From Prillingera fragicola (Eukaryota > Basidiomycota > Tremellomycetes > Trichosporonales > Trichosporonaceae), in the NCBI GenBank assembly GCA_002335605.1, contig BEDY01000004.1:1426001-1490000 (forward strand): a stretch of 64,000 bases of DNA, read 5' to 3'. The notes under the pieces are model-generated. The model was not told the DNA's origin, searched no databases, and saw only the letters and a program-made list of their open reading frames with translations. The translations under genes were made by a program, and so were the position numbers. The stretch's first letter is position 1. Each line of letters opens with the position of its first letter. This document shows positions 22,478-32,678 of the stretch, piece by piece.

Positions 22478-24339
22478 ATGAAGATGAGTACCCTAGAGCC
22501 ACTACCGCCGGCCACCTCACGCAATGTCGCGCTGGCAACATAGCTGGTGCAGCTCGAGCTAACTTTCTTACGCTTTAATTCTCGTCGGTGGCTTCGGCAC
22601 TCGTCTTCGCCCCCTCACTGTATGTGTCGCCCGCCTTTGGTGTGCGTGAGTGCGACAGCAGCTAACGCACCGCAGCTCTCGTGGCCCAAGCCTCTCGTTG
22701 AGTTTTGCAACAAGGTAAGTTTGTTGCACACAACGGTTTATGTTCAGGTGCTGACGCGTCACAGGCTATGATGTAAGTTTGATGGCCAGCTCGATGTCCA
22801 TGGCTGCAAGGCAACTGGCAATCTGTTGGCACAGACTGTAGTTGTCCACATGGCGCTCGACATGCCTGGCATCACCTTTGCGCACGTTTACTGACGCGTC
22901 GCTAGCTTGCACCAGATTGACGCTCTCGTCAAGGTATGTATTGGGCAACTGCCGTGGATAGCTGGCTAACCATCCTTTAGGCTGGTGTCAAGGACATTGT
23001 CCTCGCTGTCAACTACCGCCCCGAGGTCATGGTCTCGGTTCTGAAGAAGACGGAGGAGGAGTATGGCATCACCATCAACTTCTCGGTTGAAACTGAGCCT
23101 TTGGGCACCGGTACGTAGTTGTGGGGCATGGCGCATGTGTAGTATAGATGCTGATGTGTGCTTCAGCTGGTCCCCTTGCCCTTGCCCGGGACATCCTCGG
23201 CAAGGACGACTCTCCTTTCTTCGTCCTCAATTCGGACGTCACCTGCACCTACCCCTTCGAGGCGTTCCGGTGAGCTATAAGCGTCGTTTGTTTTTGGCGT
23301 TCTGCTCACCAATGCCCAGCGACTTCCACTTGAAGCACGGTTGCGAGGGATCCATCATGGTGCGTTGACGCGGCTCACCACAGCACTAGCGGTAGCTGAC
23401 ATGCCCAGGTCACCAAGGTTGCTGAGCCCTCTGCTTACGGTGTTGTTGTCACCAAGCCCGGATCAACTGTCATTGACCGCTTTGTTGAGAAGCCCGTCGA
23501 GTTTGTTGGAAACCGCATCAACGCCGGTATCTACATGTTCAACCCCTCGGTGCTGGACCGCATTGAGGTGAGTATTTGTCGCCTGGCGTTGGTTGTAAAC
23601 TCACGCAATGCAGCTCCGCCCCACCTCTATCGAGAAGGAGATCTTCCCTGAGATCGCTGCCGCCCAGCAGCTTCACTCCTACGACCTTGCCGGCTTCTGG
23701 ATGGACGTTGGTCAGCCCAAGGACTTTATCTCGGGTAAGTAGCATGTGTTGATAAGTCGAGCGACGTTGCTGACCGTCCAGGCACTTGCCTCTACCTCTC
23801 CCACCTCACCTCGCAGCACTCGCCGCTGCTGACCGACCCGGCCCAGAACAAGTGGGTCTACGGCGGCAACGTTCTTGTCGACCCTGTGAGTGTCTTAAGT
23901 GTCCAAAGTGCTTCAGTTGCTGACCAGCAGACCGCTGAGATCGACCCCACCGCTCTCATTGGCCCCAACGTTGTTATCGGCCCCGGTGTCAAGATTGGCA
24001 AGGGTGTCCGTCTCCAGCGTTGCGTCATTCTGTCCAACGCCACCGTTCGCGACCACGCCTGGATCGCGTCGTCCATTGTTGGATGGAACAGCACTGTCGG
24101 CCGCTGGGTGAGTGAAGCGTGGATCTTGCAACAGACTCAGAGCTAACGTGTTGCGCAGTGCCGTGTCGAGAACATTACCGTTCTCGGCGACGATGTCACC
24201 ATCAAGGACGAGCTGTACGTCAACGGCGCCTCGGTGTTGCCTCACAAGAGCGTAAGTCTTATCTCTGCTGCGCTGAGGAATGCCGCACTCACACATTCAG
24301 ATCTCGACGAGCATCACCGAGCCTCGCATTGTCATGTAA
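22478..24339 (+). CDS. PSA1: Mannose-1-phosphate guanylyltransferase (GDP-mannose pyrophosphorylase)
   Basis: Makes GDP-mannose from mannose-1-phosphate and GTP, the cytosolic donor for N- and O-mannosylation, GPI anchors and wall or capsule mannans. The gene has about a dozen exons. The rebuilt protein begins [18 protein letters not shown] (nucleotide-binding signature) and continues with [62 protein letters not shown] and a left-handed beta-helix end ([25 protein letters not shown]) closing in IVM. Exon 1 is only ATGAAG (22478-22483); exon 2 (22572-22619) can be reached in frame only through an AT-AC intron. Exon 4 is an 8-nt microexon (22765-22772). All other introns are GT-AG with CTAAC/CTGAC-like branch points. 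The length fits the family (about 360 residues). Confidence 0.93.
22484..22571 (+). other. Probable AT-AC intron
   Basis: An 88-nt interval begins ATGAGT and ends GCTAACTTTCTTAC. Removing it joins ATG AAG to GCT TTA ATT and gives the invariant MKALILVGG start. No canonical acceptor can do this. The TAA inside CTAAC is in frame four codons before GCT, and there is no AG between it and the end of exon 2. The donor differs from the usual GTGAGT only in its first base, and the branch point looks like those of neighbouring major-class introns, so a U2-type AT-AC intron is likelier than a U12 one. Confidence 0.75.
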
Positions 24340-26107
24340 TCGCAGTAATACTGGGCAAATGGCGACTTCCAACCTGTCCAACTAGGCCGCCCGCCACGTA
24401 CTTTGTCGGGGGAACATACCCCCTACCTCATCTCTCGACTCTATAAAGAGTCCAGGTTATGCATCGGATACTAGAGATCACCACTCGTGACCCAGGCGCT
24501 GACGAGACTTACGTTGCTGGGCGAGGCACGATTCTGAACTTTGTGTCTGCTAAATGATAATACCGCAAGTGGTACTGATTGCCCTAGCTCCGTGTCTGCA
24601 CTACCCATGAAGATATTACGACCATTTGCCAGTATGGGAAGGTTTGCATCGCCCGTCCTCGTGATCGCCCATGAAACTATCTCAAGATTACAGCCTTGTT
24701 ACGTATCACCATATTGAAGCTGTGGCCGCCAAGTTTGGCAGGGGCCTTGTGCAAGTCGAGTAGGACACTTCAGGGCATCCGGGCTGCCCACGACTGTGGA
24801 AACAGAGGGCTTGTATGTTGCTGATCGCAACGGGAGTACGACCCGAGCCCGGTACTGATATCAAACCTGCCTCTTCCCTCAAACGTGTCGATTACGGAGA
24901 TTACTTTTGGCTTCCCAGGCTTCCCGGTGCCCTGGAGAAACACGGGACGGCCTGCACGACAGAGCATCCCGCTCTGCTGCTTGCCTACATGTTTCGTGTG
25001 CTGTCAAGCTACGTACGGTGTCTGCACGCCTTCTGCGAAACTGCTTGCTGGTCATGCTGGGCACGCAAGTGCCGGGAACTTGGCAGCCAGGGACATAGGC
25101 AGATCGACGGCGACGGGCGCTTTGAGGCAGCCCGTGGTGCATTAATCGCACACATGGATCCAGTTTAGTACACGAGTTCAGATTCTCAATAACTCTCCTC
25201 TACATTGCTCCATCCGCATCGTCTAGAATCACTCTAAACGTCCCCCCTGCTCATCGTTGAACACTTCCTGCCCACCTAGCTTGTCGACGTTGAACTTGAA
25301 ACAACACCCTTCTAGGCGTTGTTCCTGACCGGAACGACCACCCACCCAACCCGCGCGGATAAGCTCCAACTCTCGGCACCGACCACCCCCGTACCGCCAT
25401 TTCAGTAGGCGCAGTGCTCTCATCAGTGTTGTGACCACCACGCTACTTGGACAACATCTTGCTCACTCGTACACTGGACATTGCATCCACCACCGCGGTC
25501 AACCACACACACACTCTTCCCAGTCCCGGTTGCTCAAATTTGAGTCTGTCTGGCTTGTAATAGAATTCGGCGTTTGACTGTCGTTCAACTGTTCGTCGCC
25601 TGCAAGCCACGACAGGCACCGCGACAACTCCCAGCCTGCAAGCACCGTTGCTTCTCGACACCGCTGGCCGTCTCCAAGCCCATACCTGCATTGTTGGATG
25701 AAAGCACTCGACTCGTGAACGATAGCACAACATACACGCTCTCCCATCCTCACCACTTTCCTATCGGCGGTCCCACTCATCACCCTCCACGCCACCATTC
25801 TTCGTGAGTTTGCCAAGTCGTGCCCCGTCATTGCCCGGTAGGGCGTTATCTAGCGCATGGTGCTGGCTTCTGGCCTTGCGCGTACTGCCCGATTTGAACA
25901 GCACGTCCCTCTAGACGTGCTGAACAGAAAAAGTGCAGGGTGGCGCCTCTAGCGTCCTCCTTACGGCGCCACACTTCCCAGCCCTGCTGCCCTGGCTGGA
26001 TGTTATCGTCCACTGTAATGAGACGCGCCTCCCAAAATTCCCTCCCGCACAACTCGCACGTTTATGCTTTTCCTTCATGCTCAACATTTGCTAACTTGTG
26101 CCAGAAC
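24340..26107. other. Intergenic, upstream of membrane protein gene
   Basis: About 1.8 kb lacking a supported gene. Several short frames (for example 24815-25168) overlap in opposite phases and carry no domain. The 25440-25870 part is C/T- and CA-rich and may be the 5' leader, possibly with an intron or small upstream exons, of the membrane protein that follows. Confidence 0.4.
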
Positions 26108-27250
26108 ATGACCTCCAACCCATTAGCCTTGGAGGGCGCGGCTATGCGTCCCACGCACACCATCCTTGCGCGACAAGATACGTTCGTCACGGTATTGAGC
26201 ACGATCCAGGACACTGGACCGACAGCAGCGCCGGCCAACGGTGGCACGGCTAGCAAGGCTGTTATCGGTCCTGTCGTTGGTGGTCTCATCGGAGGCATCG
26301 CGGCAGGACTGCTCTTGGCTCTCTTCATTCTCTGGAACATTCGTCGCCGCAAGCAGAAGAAGGAGGAGGCTCGTGTTGTTCTGGCTCGTCGCCGCGCGCG
26401 CCAACTGGCTCACCACCGCTCGCGCCGCTCAACAAGTACAATGGGCACGATGGGTAGTGGCCAGGCCCTCACCTCACCGACGGAGAAGGGCTACAACCCC
26501 AACATTGCCGTCCCGCCTCCGAAACGACCTAGCAAGAGCTACGAGGTGTCTCCTCAGCAGTACGACCCGTTCATGAGCGAAAAGGCCTACGGCTTTGAGC
26601 CCCAGCCCATGGCCTACGTCCCTGCGGGCGGCGAGTACTATATCCAGCAAGCGTACGACCTGCCTTCAGTCCAACCCCAGATGGTCCCCATAAAGGACGC
26701 GTCTGAGGATCACGTCGTTCCCGACACGGACTCTGGCAAGCAGAGTCGGCGCGCGTCTCGTGGGGCGACACGCATGGCTGCGGCCGACACTGCTGCTGCG
26801 TCCGCCTCGGCACCCAGGGAAAAGCGCCACCGTCCAGCCAAGCCATCGCCTCTTGCCCGTTCCGCGGAGCAGATGCCCTCGAACGGCATGTTTGGTGGCC
26901 CACAGCCTGGTCCTTCACTTTCTGGTTCGGCATCATCGTCCATCGACGGTTTTCATCGCACCTCGCCCTCCAGCAGTGAGAGCTCGCACGCAGCATATGC
27001 CGCCGCGGCCAACGGATCGTGGGGCATTGCTCTCGGATCACCAGAGCACGACTCTATCAGCTTTGGCGCTCAGCAGGACCGCGCTCTTGCCGAGACTCGC
27101 GCCGCTCTCCACTCTGCAGAGTCTGACATTCGTACACGTTCTGGCGTTTACAGCCACGACCCGTTCGCAGAGTACCACGAGTACATGACCAGGCCAGTGG
27201 ACGAGGAGCAACTGGTCGACGCGCCCACGCAGAAGCCAGACTGGATCTAG
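26108..27250 (+). CDS. Single-pass membrane protein, basic juxtamembrane, disordered tail
   Basis: A continuous frame of 380 residues from ATG 26108 (MTSNPLALEGAAM). A short Ser/Thr/Ala-rich outer segment leads to one strong membrane helix (AVIGPVVGGLIGGIAAGLLL with ALFILW), then a stop-transfer cluster RRRKQKKEE and a long disordered cytosolic tail rich in Ser, Ala and Tyr. This plan (short exterior, Gly-rich helix, long tail) is common to fungal wall-stress sensors and related orphan proteins. No WSC, cadherin or kinase domain is seen. There is no clear signal peptide, so upstream exons may be missing; the frame stays open with an in-frame ATG at 26000. Family not recognised. Confidence 0.6.
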   Translation: MTSNPLALEGAAMRPTHTILARQDTFVTVLSTIQDTGPTAAPANGGTASKAVIGPVVGGLIGGIAAGLLLALFILWNIRRRKQKKEEARVVLARRRARQLAHHRSRRSTSTMGTMGSGQALTSPTEKGYNPNIAVPPPKRPSKSYEVSPQQYDPFMSEKAYGFEPQPMAYVPAGGEYYIQQAYDLPSVQPQMVPIKDASEDHVVPDTDSGKQSRRASRGATRMAAADTAAASASAPREKRHRPAKPSPLARSAEQMPSNGMFGGPQPGPSLSGSASSSIDGFHRTSPSSSESSHAAYAAAANGSWGIALGSPEHDSISFGAQQDRALAETRAALHSAESDIRTRSGVYSHDPFAEYHEYMTRPVDEEQLVDAPTQKPDWI

Positions 27251-27553
27251 AGACACTCGTCGATCCCAACTGCGACCACCTACATGTACTTGCCACCCAC
27301 ACACTCATTGTAATATACAAAACGCCTCTAGTGGCGCTCTCAATAATTTCTGTTTGGCTCATTTGGACATTATTCTGTACAGGCCTCTTGGACATTATCG
27401 CAGGTTCTAAGATGGCAAACATGCACGTTGTTCCATCATCAAAGTCTGCTTCGCATTTCCTCAGGCTTCTAGCCGTGGCACTGCATGCATTATATCTCAC
27501 AAAGCTGATGCAAATCAAATCTACGACAACCTTCCTAAGCCTTGCGACGGCTC
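27251..27553. other. Convergent 3' flanks
   Basis: About 300 bases between the stop codons of the membrane protein and DnaJ genes. Only 3' untranslated sequence is expected and nothing else is recognised. Confidence 0.45.
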
Positions 27554-29451
27554 TCATCTGGCTAGGTCAGTGGACATTTCAAGCAGAGGTACTCACAAGG
27601 AACCTTCTGGTCGGCCGTGGGCGGAGTGGGGGGCTTGGGCGATCCGCTCGGCGAGGCAGAGGCTCGCGCAGCCTCACGCTGTTTGGAAGCCTGCGTGTCG
27701 ATCCTGACAAATTCTTCATTTGAGCCATCGACATCCTTCTGCACAGATGCGAAGGCCTTGCAAGTCAGCGCCAGGCCACGCATCGCAAGAATCCGCGGCA
27801 ACTCACTTCACCCATTAGGCCCAAGGCAGCGGCCCGCAGGTCGCGTTTCTCGCGCGACACACTGGGGTCTCCAAGGACGCGGTCGCAAGTCTCGCGAATG
27901 ACACTCTCAACCTCGAGCTTGGCGCCCTTCCACAGAGTACGCATTCCTTGCTCGGCCGCCTGTTCCTCGAGCTTGCGCAGGTCTTCGGGCGACATGCCAG
28001 ACTGCTCGGCAGCTTGCAAGCGCTCAAAGACCGATTTGAGCTCAAGAGCGGAGCGCAATGTGGACACGCTGTCGTCAGCGCCATTCTTCATCTCCCACTC
28101 ACGTGTCCGAAACAGTGTTGAAGGTATTCTTGGCACCATGGAACCATCCTAGAGGTGCAAACTGCGCGGTAGCCTGCAGTGTCAATATAATATTCACCAT
28201 GAGAACACTTACGAGGTGCTGGGCGGAGCGAGCCTGGTACGTCCGGCCAATCGACTGCAACAATTCGACTCCGTAACTCTCTTCCTTGAGCTCCCTGTCA
28301 CATCAGCTGTCTTCTCAGACAATCATTTGTCAACCTACTCAGCCTCGAGACGACAAATTTCCTAGAAACGTTAGCGATTGTACGACGGTGCTTGCTAACC
28401 TTGAACGATGGGCCGACCTGGGGGTCGTCTGGTCCTTTGGCCGCTTCGGTGAAGATGCTCAACTTGCGCACAAGATTTGTCACAAGCTTGTCTACGCGTT
28501 CCTTGCGCTCTTTCTCTTTCTGGGGCAAGTCAATATCTGCACCACTGACTATGGGCTCACCTCCTCTGCGACGCGTTTCTCGCGTTCCGTCTTACGGGCC
28601 TGAGCCTCAGGGGTGAGAACTGGCTTCCCGTTCGGCCCGATGGTGTAATCGTTGTCACTCTCCTCATGCTGCTGCTGGAAGACATCCTTCATGTCCTTGC
28701 CTGATAATGTTAGAAGAGCCACACAGTTGGGACGTACCGATGCTGATGGAACCGATGAGGTCGTCAAAGCGGTCGCCACCAAACATCTTGCCGAATACCT
28801 CCTCGGGGTCCTGGAACCCTTCCTCGCCTCCTCCTCCTCCGTTCTTCTGGCCAAACTCATTGTATTTGTGACGAGCTTCCGGGTCAGACAGAACCTGGTA
28901 CGCGATAGAAATCTGCTTAAACTGAGAGGTCAGAATGTCGCCGAGTCGTGTGACGCACCTTTTCTTCGGCGTCCGGGTCGTCGCGGTTCTGCGGGTCAGC
29001 CTGAGCAAAAGAGTTACGCGTACCTTGTCTGGGTGGAGCTTGATAGCAAGTCGACGATATGCCTTCTTGACTTCATCCTGTGTAGCGGTGGCACTCAGTC
29101 CCAGGACGTCATAGTACGCCATGTCTAGGGGGTTGGCGTCTGACCCAATGCCTCGCCTGGAGCCCGATACTCGAGTGCTGGTGCTTGTACCAGCACCCCT
29201 CGAGGCCCCAGAAGCTCCGGGCTTTGGTTGGGGATGATTAAATAGGTGCTTGCACTGGCCGCAACGCACACGCAACGTGCCGATAAAGGTCGCTGGCACA
29301 GCGTACTCCTGCGGGGCCTTGCAACTGGGAGCTGGTCAGCGATGCTAAGCGGTATACGGGCAGAGTTCGTATCGCCTTTCACAAAGACGTACTCGGGGCA
29401 GTCCACCGGAATGTATTCTCCCCGCGGACGGGCGTCTACTATCGTAGACAT
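27554..29451 (-). CDS. DnaJ-X domain J-protein with N-terminal zinc ribbon
   Basis: Hsp70 co-chaperone of the Caj1/Djp1 type, about 500 residues in roughly ten exons. Exon 1 ([13 protein letters not shown]) splices at a GTACGT donor so that CPDC joins KAPQEY, and RCGQC follows about 20 residues later. The two CxxC pairs look like a zinc ribbon. After a Gly/Ser linker comes the J domain ([20 protein letters not shown], then LHPDK with the HPD motif and [20 protein letters not shown]). A Gly/Phe-like stretch and a DnaJ-X domain ([24 protein letters not shown], and [10 protein letters not shown] near the end of the fold) follow. The C-terminus is disordered. The last splice is uncertain: splicing a perfect GTGAGT...CTAG intron ends the protein at 27554, while reading through ends it at 27562. 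Confidence 0.85.
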
Positions 29452-29743
29452 GTTGGGCAAGATGAGTTAGGTGGCAACAACATCTTGTCCACCGCCCGGA
29501 TTGACACATAAACTGACCTCAGGATTAAGGCACGCGAAAACCACGTGTCAAATGATCGGCACGCGTCTTGTTGACCCAGCATCGCAGAACACAGGCTGGC
29601 GAAGGCATCGGACAAGAGCCAACGGGTTTGTTGGTGTGGCAGGCCGGACAACAAAGGACTGGGTGGTATGGCCCTCCTAGAAGAGGCCATATACTATGCA
29701 TACAACAGTCACCTGGTGTGACACATCCCAGTGTTTGTCAAAC

Positions 29744-31409
29744 TCAATTGTTGTCGTCCTCGACTGGAGGACCTTCGAGCAGATCAATGCTGAGATAGAA
29801 GCCTTCCCAGTCATCATCATCAGGCTCCAAGGCCGCCCAATCTGCTGCTACGCGTACTTGTCGCCCCTCTGGAGGATCTCCGGCGTCGTCGCCTCCGTCG
29901 TCGGCTAATATCTCTCCAGCGTCCGCTGTCGTCGACGGTTCTGGCCGGCGCGGAAAGTCCTCCTGAGGTGACAGAACGTCAATGATTTCGTCCTCTGCCG
30001 CATCTTTCTTGCGGGCCAGGTCGTCCTCGTCTTCCTGATATTGTTAGCGGCCAGGTGGTAGCCCAACTCACGATGTCAAACTCGTCCTCTCGTTCATCAT
30101 ATTCAACATTCTCTTCCAGCTCCTCAAAGTCCCCTGCAAAGGCAGCCCAGTTGTCAGGAGATGATGTTTGCCAGATGTGAACATCCCCAGAGTTTGCCGC
30201 GGAGGCGATGACAGGACGAGTGGGGTGCCACTGAAGGTCAGCAGCATAACCTGTGTGTTGTACTCACGTCGCAGTCAACCAAAGGTTCCTTGGGACCTTC
30301 TAGCACCTTGACCAGGGCACCCGTCTCACGGTCCCACACAAAGACGTTGTGCGCCATCTTGTGACCGGCACCACCCATGACGTACTCTCCATCTCCAGAG
30401 AATCCAACTGCGTGCCACGGCGTGCGGTTGACCAGGTCTTGGAAGCGATGGATAGGGGCCAGGGCGCCAGTCTGCGGCGACACGGCGAGAACGCGAATGG
30501 CACGATCAGACGATGATAAAATCAGATTGCTGGAGGACGTCAGGCAAACTCCAGCCACAGTGAGCTCACTGTCCCGATGGATCAAAGGCGATCTGGCGCA
30601 GGCCACTGGTGCCCACACGGACTCGTGACAGTACGAGACGTGTTACCGGATCAATGATGACCACAATGCCCGCGGTGGTACCAGCATATATTCGACTGCC
30701 GCATGGCGACCACACAGCCCGTGCAAAGGAGGATCTGGTCGTCAGTTCAAGCCGCCTTGGGGACATACTTCTTGGGTGCTGCACCGTCATCGCCCTCGCC
30801 ATTGTCGTCGTCACCTTCACCCTCCATCACATCCTGCAGCACGTATTGGCCGCCCCCGGAGCGCAAGTCGACCAAGACAACCTCATTGCAGGTTAGCGTA
30901 GCCAGTACAATCTTGGTGTTGCGAGGATGGAGGGCAGCTGTCGCAACTGGAGCTTCAAAGCGGATGGTGTATGCGCGGTGAGCACCGCGCCCTCTGCGAG
31001 CAGCGGTGGTCGGTCGCAACAGAGGTGAGACAACAGCAAGATCCCAAAGAATCGCTGTGCCGTCCAGCGACGCGCTGAGAAGGTAGCGATTGTTGCGCGA
31101 CCAGCTGGCAATGTTAGCACAAGAGCTGTCTCAAGTCGCACCTTAGCCCACCGACAGACTTGACGTGTCCTTCCAGTACGCGAACAACCCCACGCGTTTC
31201 GACATCCCACACTTCGACGAGGCCATCACTTCCTCCTGCGGCCAGGTAGTGACCGGCAAATGGCCCGGAAGGGTTGAAGCGGACGCTCGTCGCTTGTGAT
31301 GACAGAGTCGCATCGACGGCCTCTGGGTACTTTTGGGCAAAAGGATCTGGGCACCGTCAGCATGCATGATCGTTCACGTCATGTCGCACTCACTCAATAG
31401 TTGCTGCAT
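29744..31409 (-). CDS. SWD1: COMPASS subunit Swd1 (RBBP5 homologue)
   Basis: WD40 subunit of the Set1/COMPASS histone H3K4 methyltransferase. The first exon is 16 nt (MQQLL plus one base), then [15 protein letters not shown], matching the family start. WD repeats include [59 protein letters not shown] and [20 protein letters not shown]. The hallmark segment after the propeller is [20 protein letters not shown], then [20 protein letters not shown] and REDEFDI, which is near-diagnostic for Swd1/RBBP5. An acidic tail ends at DDNN. It lies head to head with MED8 (180 bases between starts) and in tandem upstream of the J-protein gene. The function depends in part on prior H2B ubiquitylation by Bre1, whose gene is also in this window. 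Confidence 0.92.
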
Positions 31410-31589
31410 GGCAGCTCCTTTCCCCGTGGCTGTTTTGAAGTAGTGGACAACGATGACATTTGAGAGCCAGGGTCCGTCAAGCCAGCTGGTGCGATCGGTG
31501 AAGTCATTTGTTGTCACTCATCCCACCTGTCTCCGTTGCTCACTTCCCAACTACTCCTCGACCCATCACAATCCGGCGCGGCTTTCACC
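31410..31589. promoter_or_regulatory. Bidirectional promoter SWD1 / MED8
   Basis: Only 180 bases separate the two start codons, so the promoters must overlap or share elements. Confidence 0.5.
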
Positions 31590-32555
31590 ATGCAGGCGCG
31601 ACCTCCAGCAGTTGAAAAGTACGTGGCTCCAACACCGCCAGGTGTCCCCATTGTCGCTGTGCAGTCGCTCGTCCCGAGGCTTCTGACTGCCATTAATGAC
31701 ATCGACGGCCTCAAGTCGCAACTCGCTGCTGGTAACGCGGACGGCTCCATGCCCAACTGGTGAGTGCTAAATCATATTGCACCTTGGTGGACATAGTACT
31801 GACATATGGACAGGGACATGCTCCTCCAGCGATACTCGATGCTGCTCAGCCGAGTGCAACAATTGACCCACTACATTGCGCGGCCGCCCGACTCAAAGGG
31901 GCCTAACCCAGCACCGGGTGCCGCACCTGTGGGAGCTGGGCGAGGAGCACCAGGGCCTTCAGCTCCCACATCTTCTGTCCCAGCCCTCGCTCACTACGTC
32001 GTGCACCCCTTGCGGCCATTGCCGGCTGATGCCAATCCCCTCGCTCCCGACACCTTTTTCCAGGCGATCAACACTCAGTCGCTCCCCGCCGTGACGGCCG
32101 CTCAGAAGGCACTGTTTGGCGAAGAGGAGGCTTCAGATGGTGGTGAGGTTACTATGAAGCCGGCAGACGCAGCGGAGGACTTTCTCAACCTCGACGCGCT
32201 GCAACGGTTGGATGAAAACGCCTTGACTCGCCTCACTGTCGACCTCCGCGCACGTCTTACACGCGAGGCGCACCGTGCCAAGGCGCTCACACGAGAGATT
32301 ATGCAGAGGGAAGGAGAGTACGACTGGACAATGCGGTTGCCTGAGGAGGGCGATGATGGGGCCAAGGATGACGACGATGACGATGACGATTTGTTCGGCG
32401 CCGACGAAGACGAGGATGGCGACGCAGCCATGGCCGCCCCGCCGTTGCCAAACCCGCGCCAAGGGTGGAGTGTCGCAGATTATCTGCGGCTCATGGATAC
32501 TGGTCGCAACCCGTCGTCTCCTGGGGCAGCGCCCGCAGCTCCGGCTGCTACATAG
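31590..32555 (+). CDS. MED8: Mediator complex subunit 8
   Basis: Head-module subunit of the RNA polymerase II Mediator, about 300 residues in two exons. The intron after PNW begins GTGAGTGC. The N-terminal Med8 helices read VAVQSLVPRLLTAINDIDGL and then NWDMLLQRYSMLLSRVQQLT, the typical W..L..RY..LLSR.....T pattern. A Pro/Ala linker follows, then ALAHYVVHPLRPLP. The C-terminal region is helical (LTRLTVDLRARLTREA), then a run of Asp (EGDDGAKDDDDDDDDLFGAD) and VADYLRLMDTG, which matches the conserved end of fungal Med8. It converges on the tricalbin gene with 123 bases between stops. Confidence 0.85.
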
Positions 32556-32678
32556 AGGTGTTTTTGTCATAACAAAATGTATAGTAACTGCAGCACATGG
32601 GGGGAAAAAACGTTTGCATCGTAAAGGCGTCAAAGTGGAGTCCACAGCGTGTATTAAAACTCGTTCTGATACTTTGAA

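Noticed and set aside
24815..25168. Plus-strand 117-codon frame
   Set aside because: Cys/Trp-rich, no domain, overlapped by equally long minus-strand frames; most likely chance.
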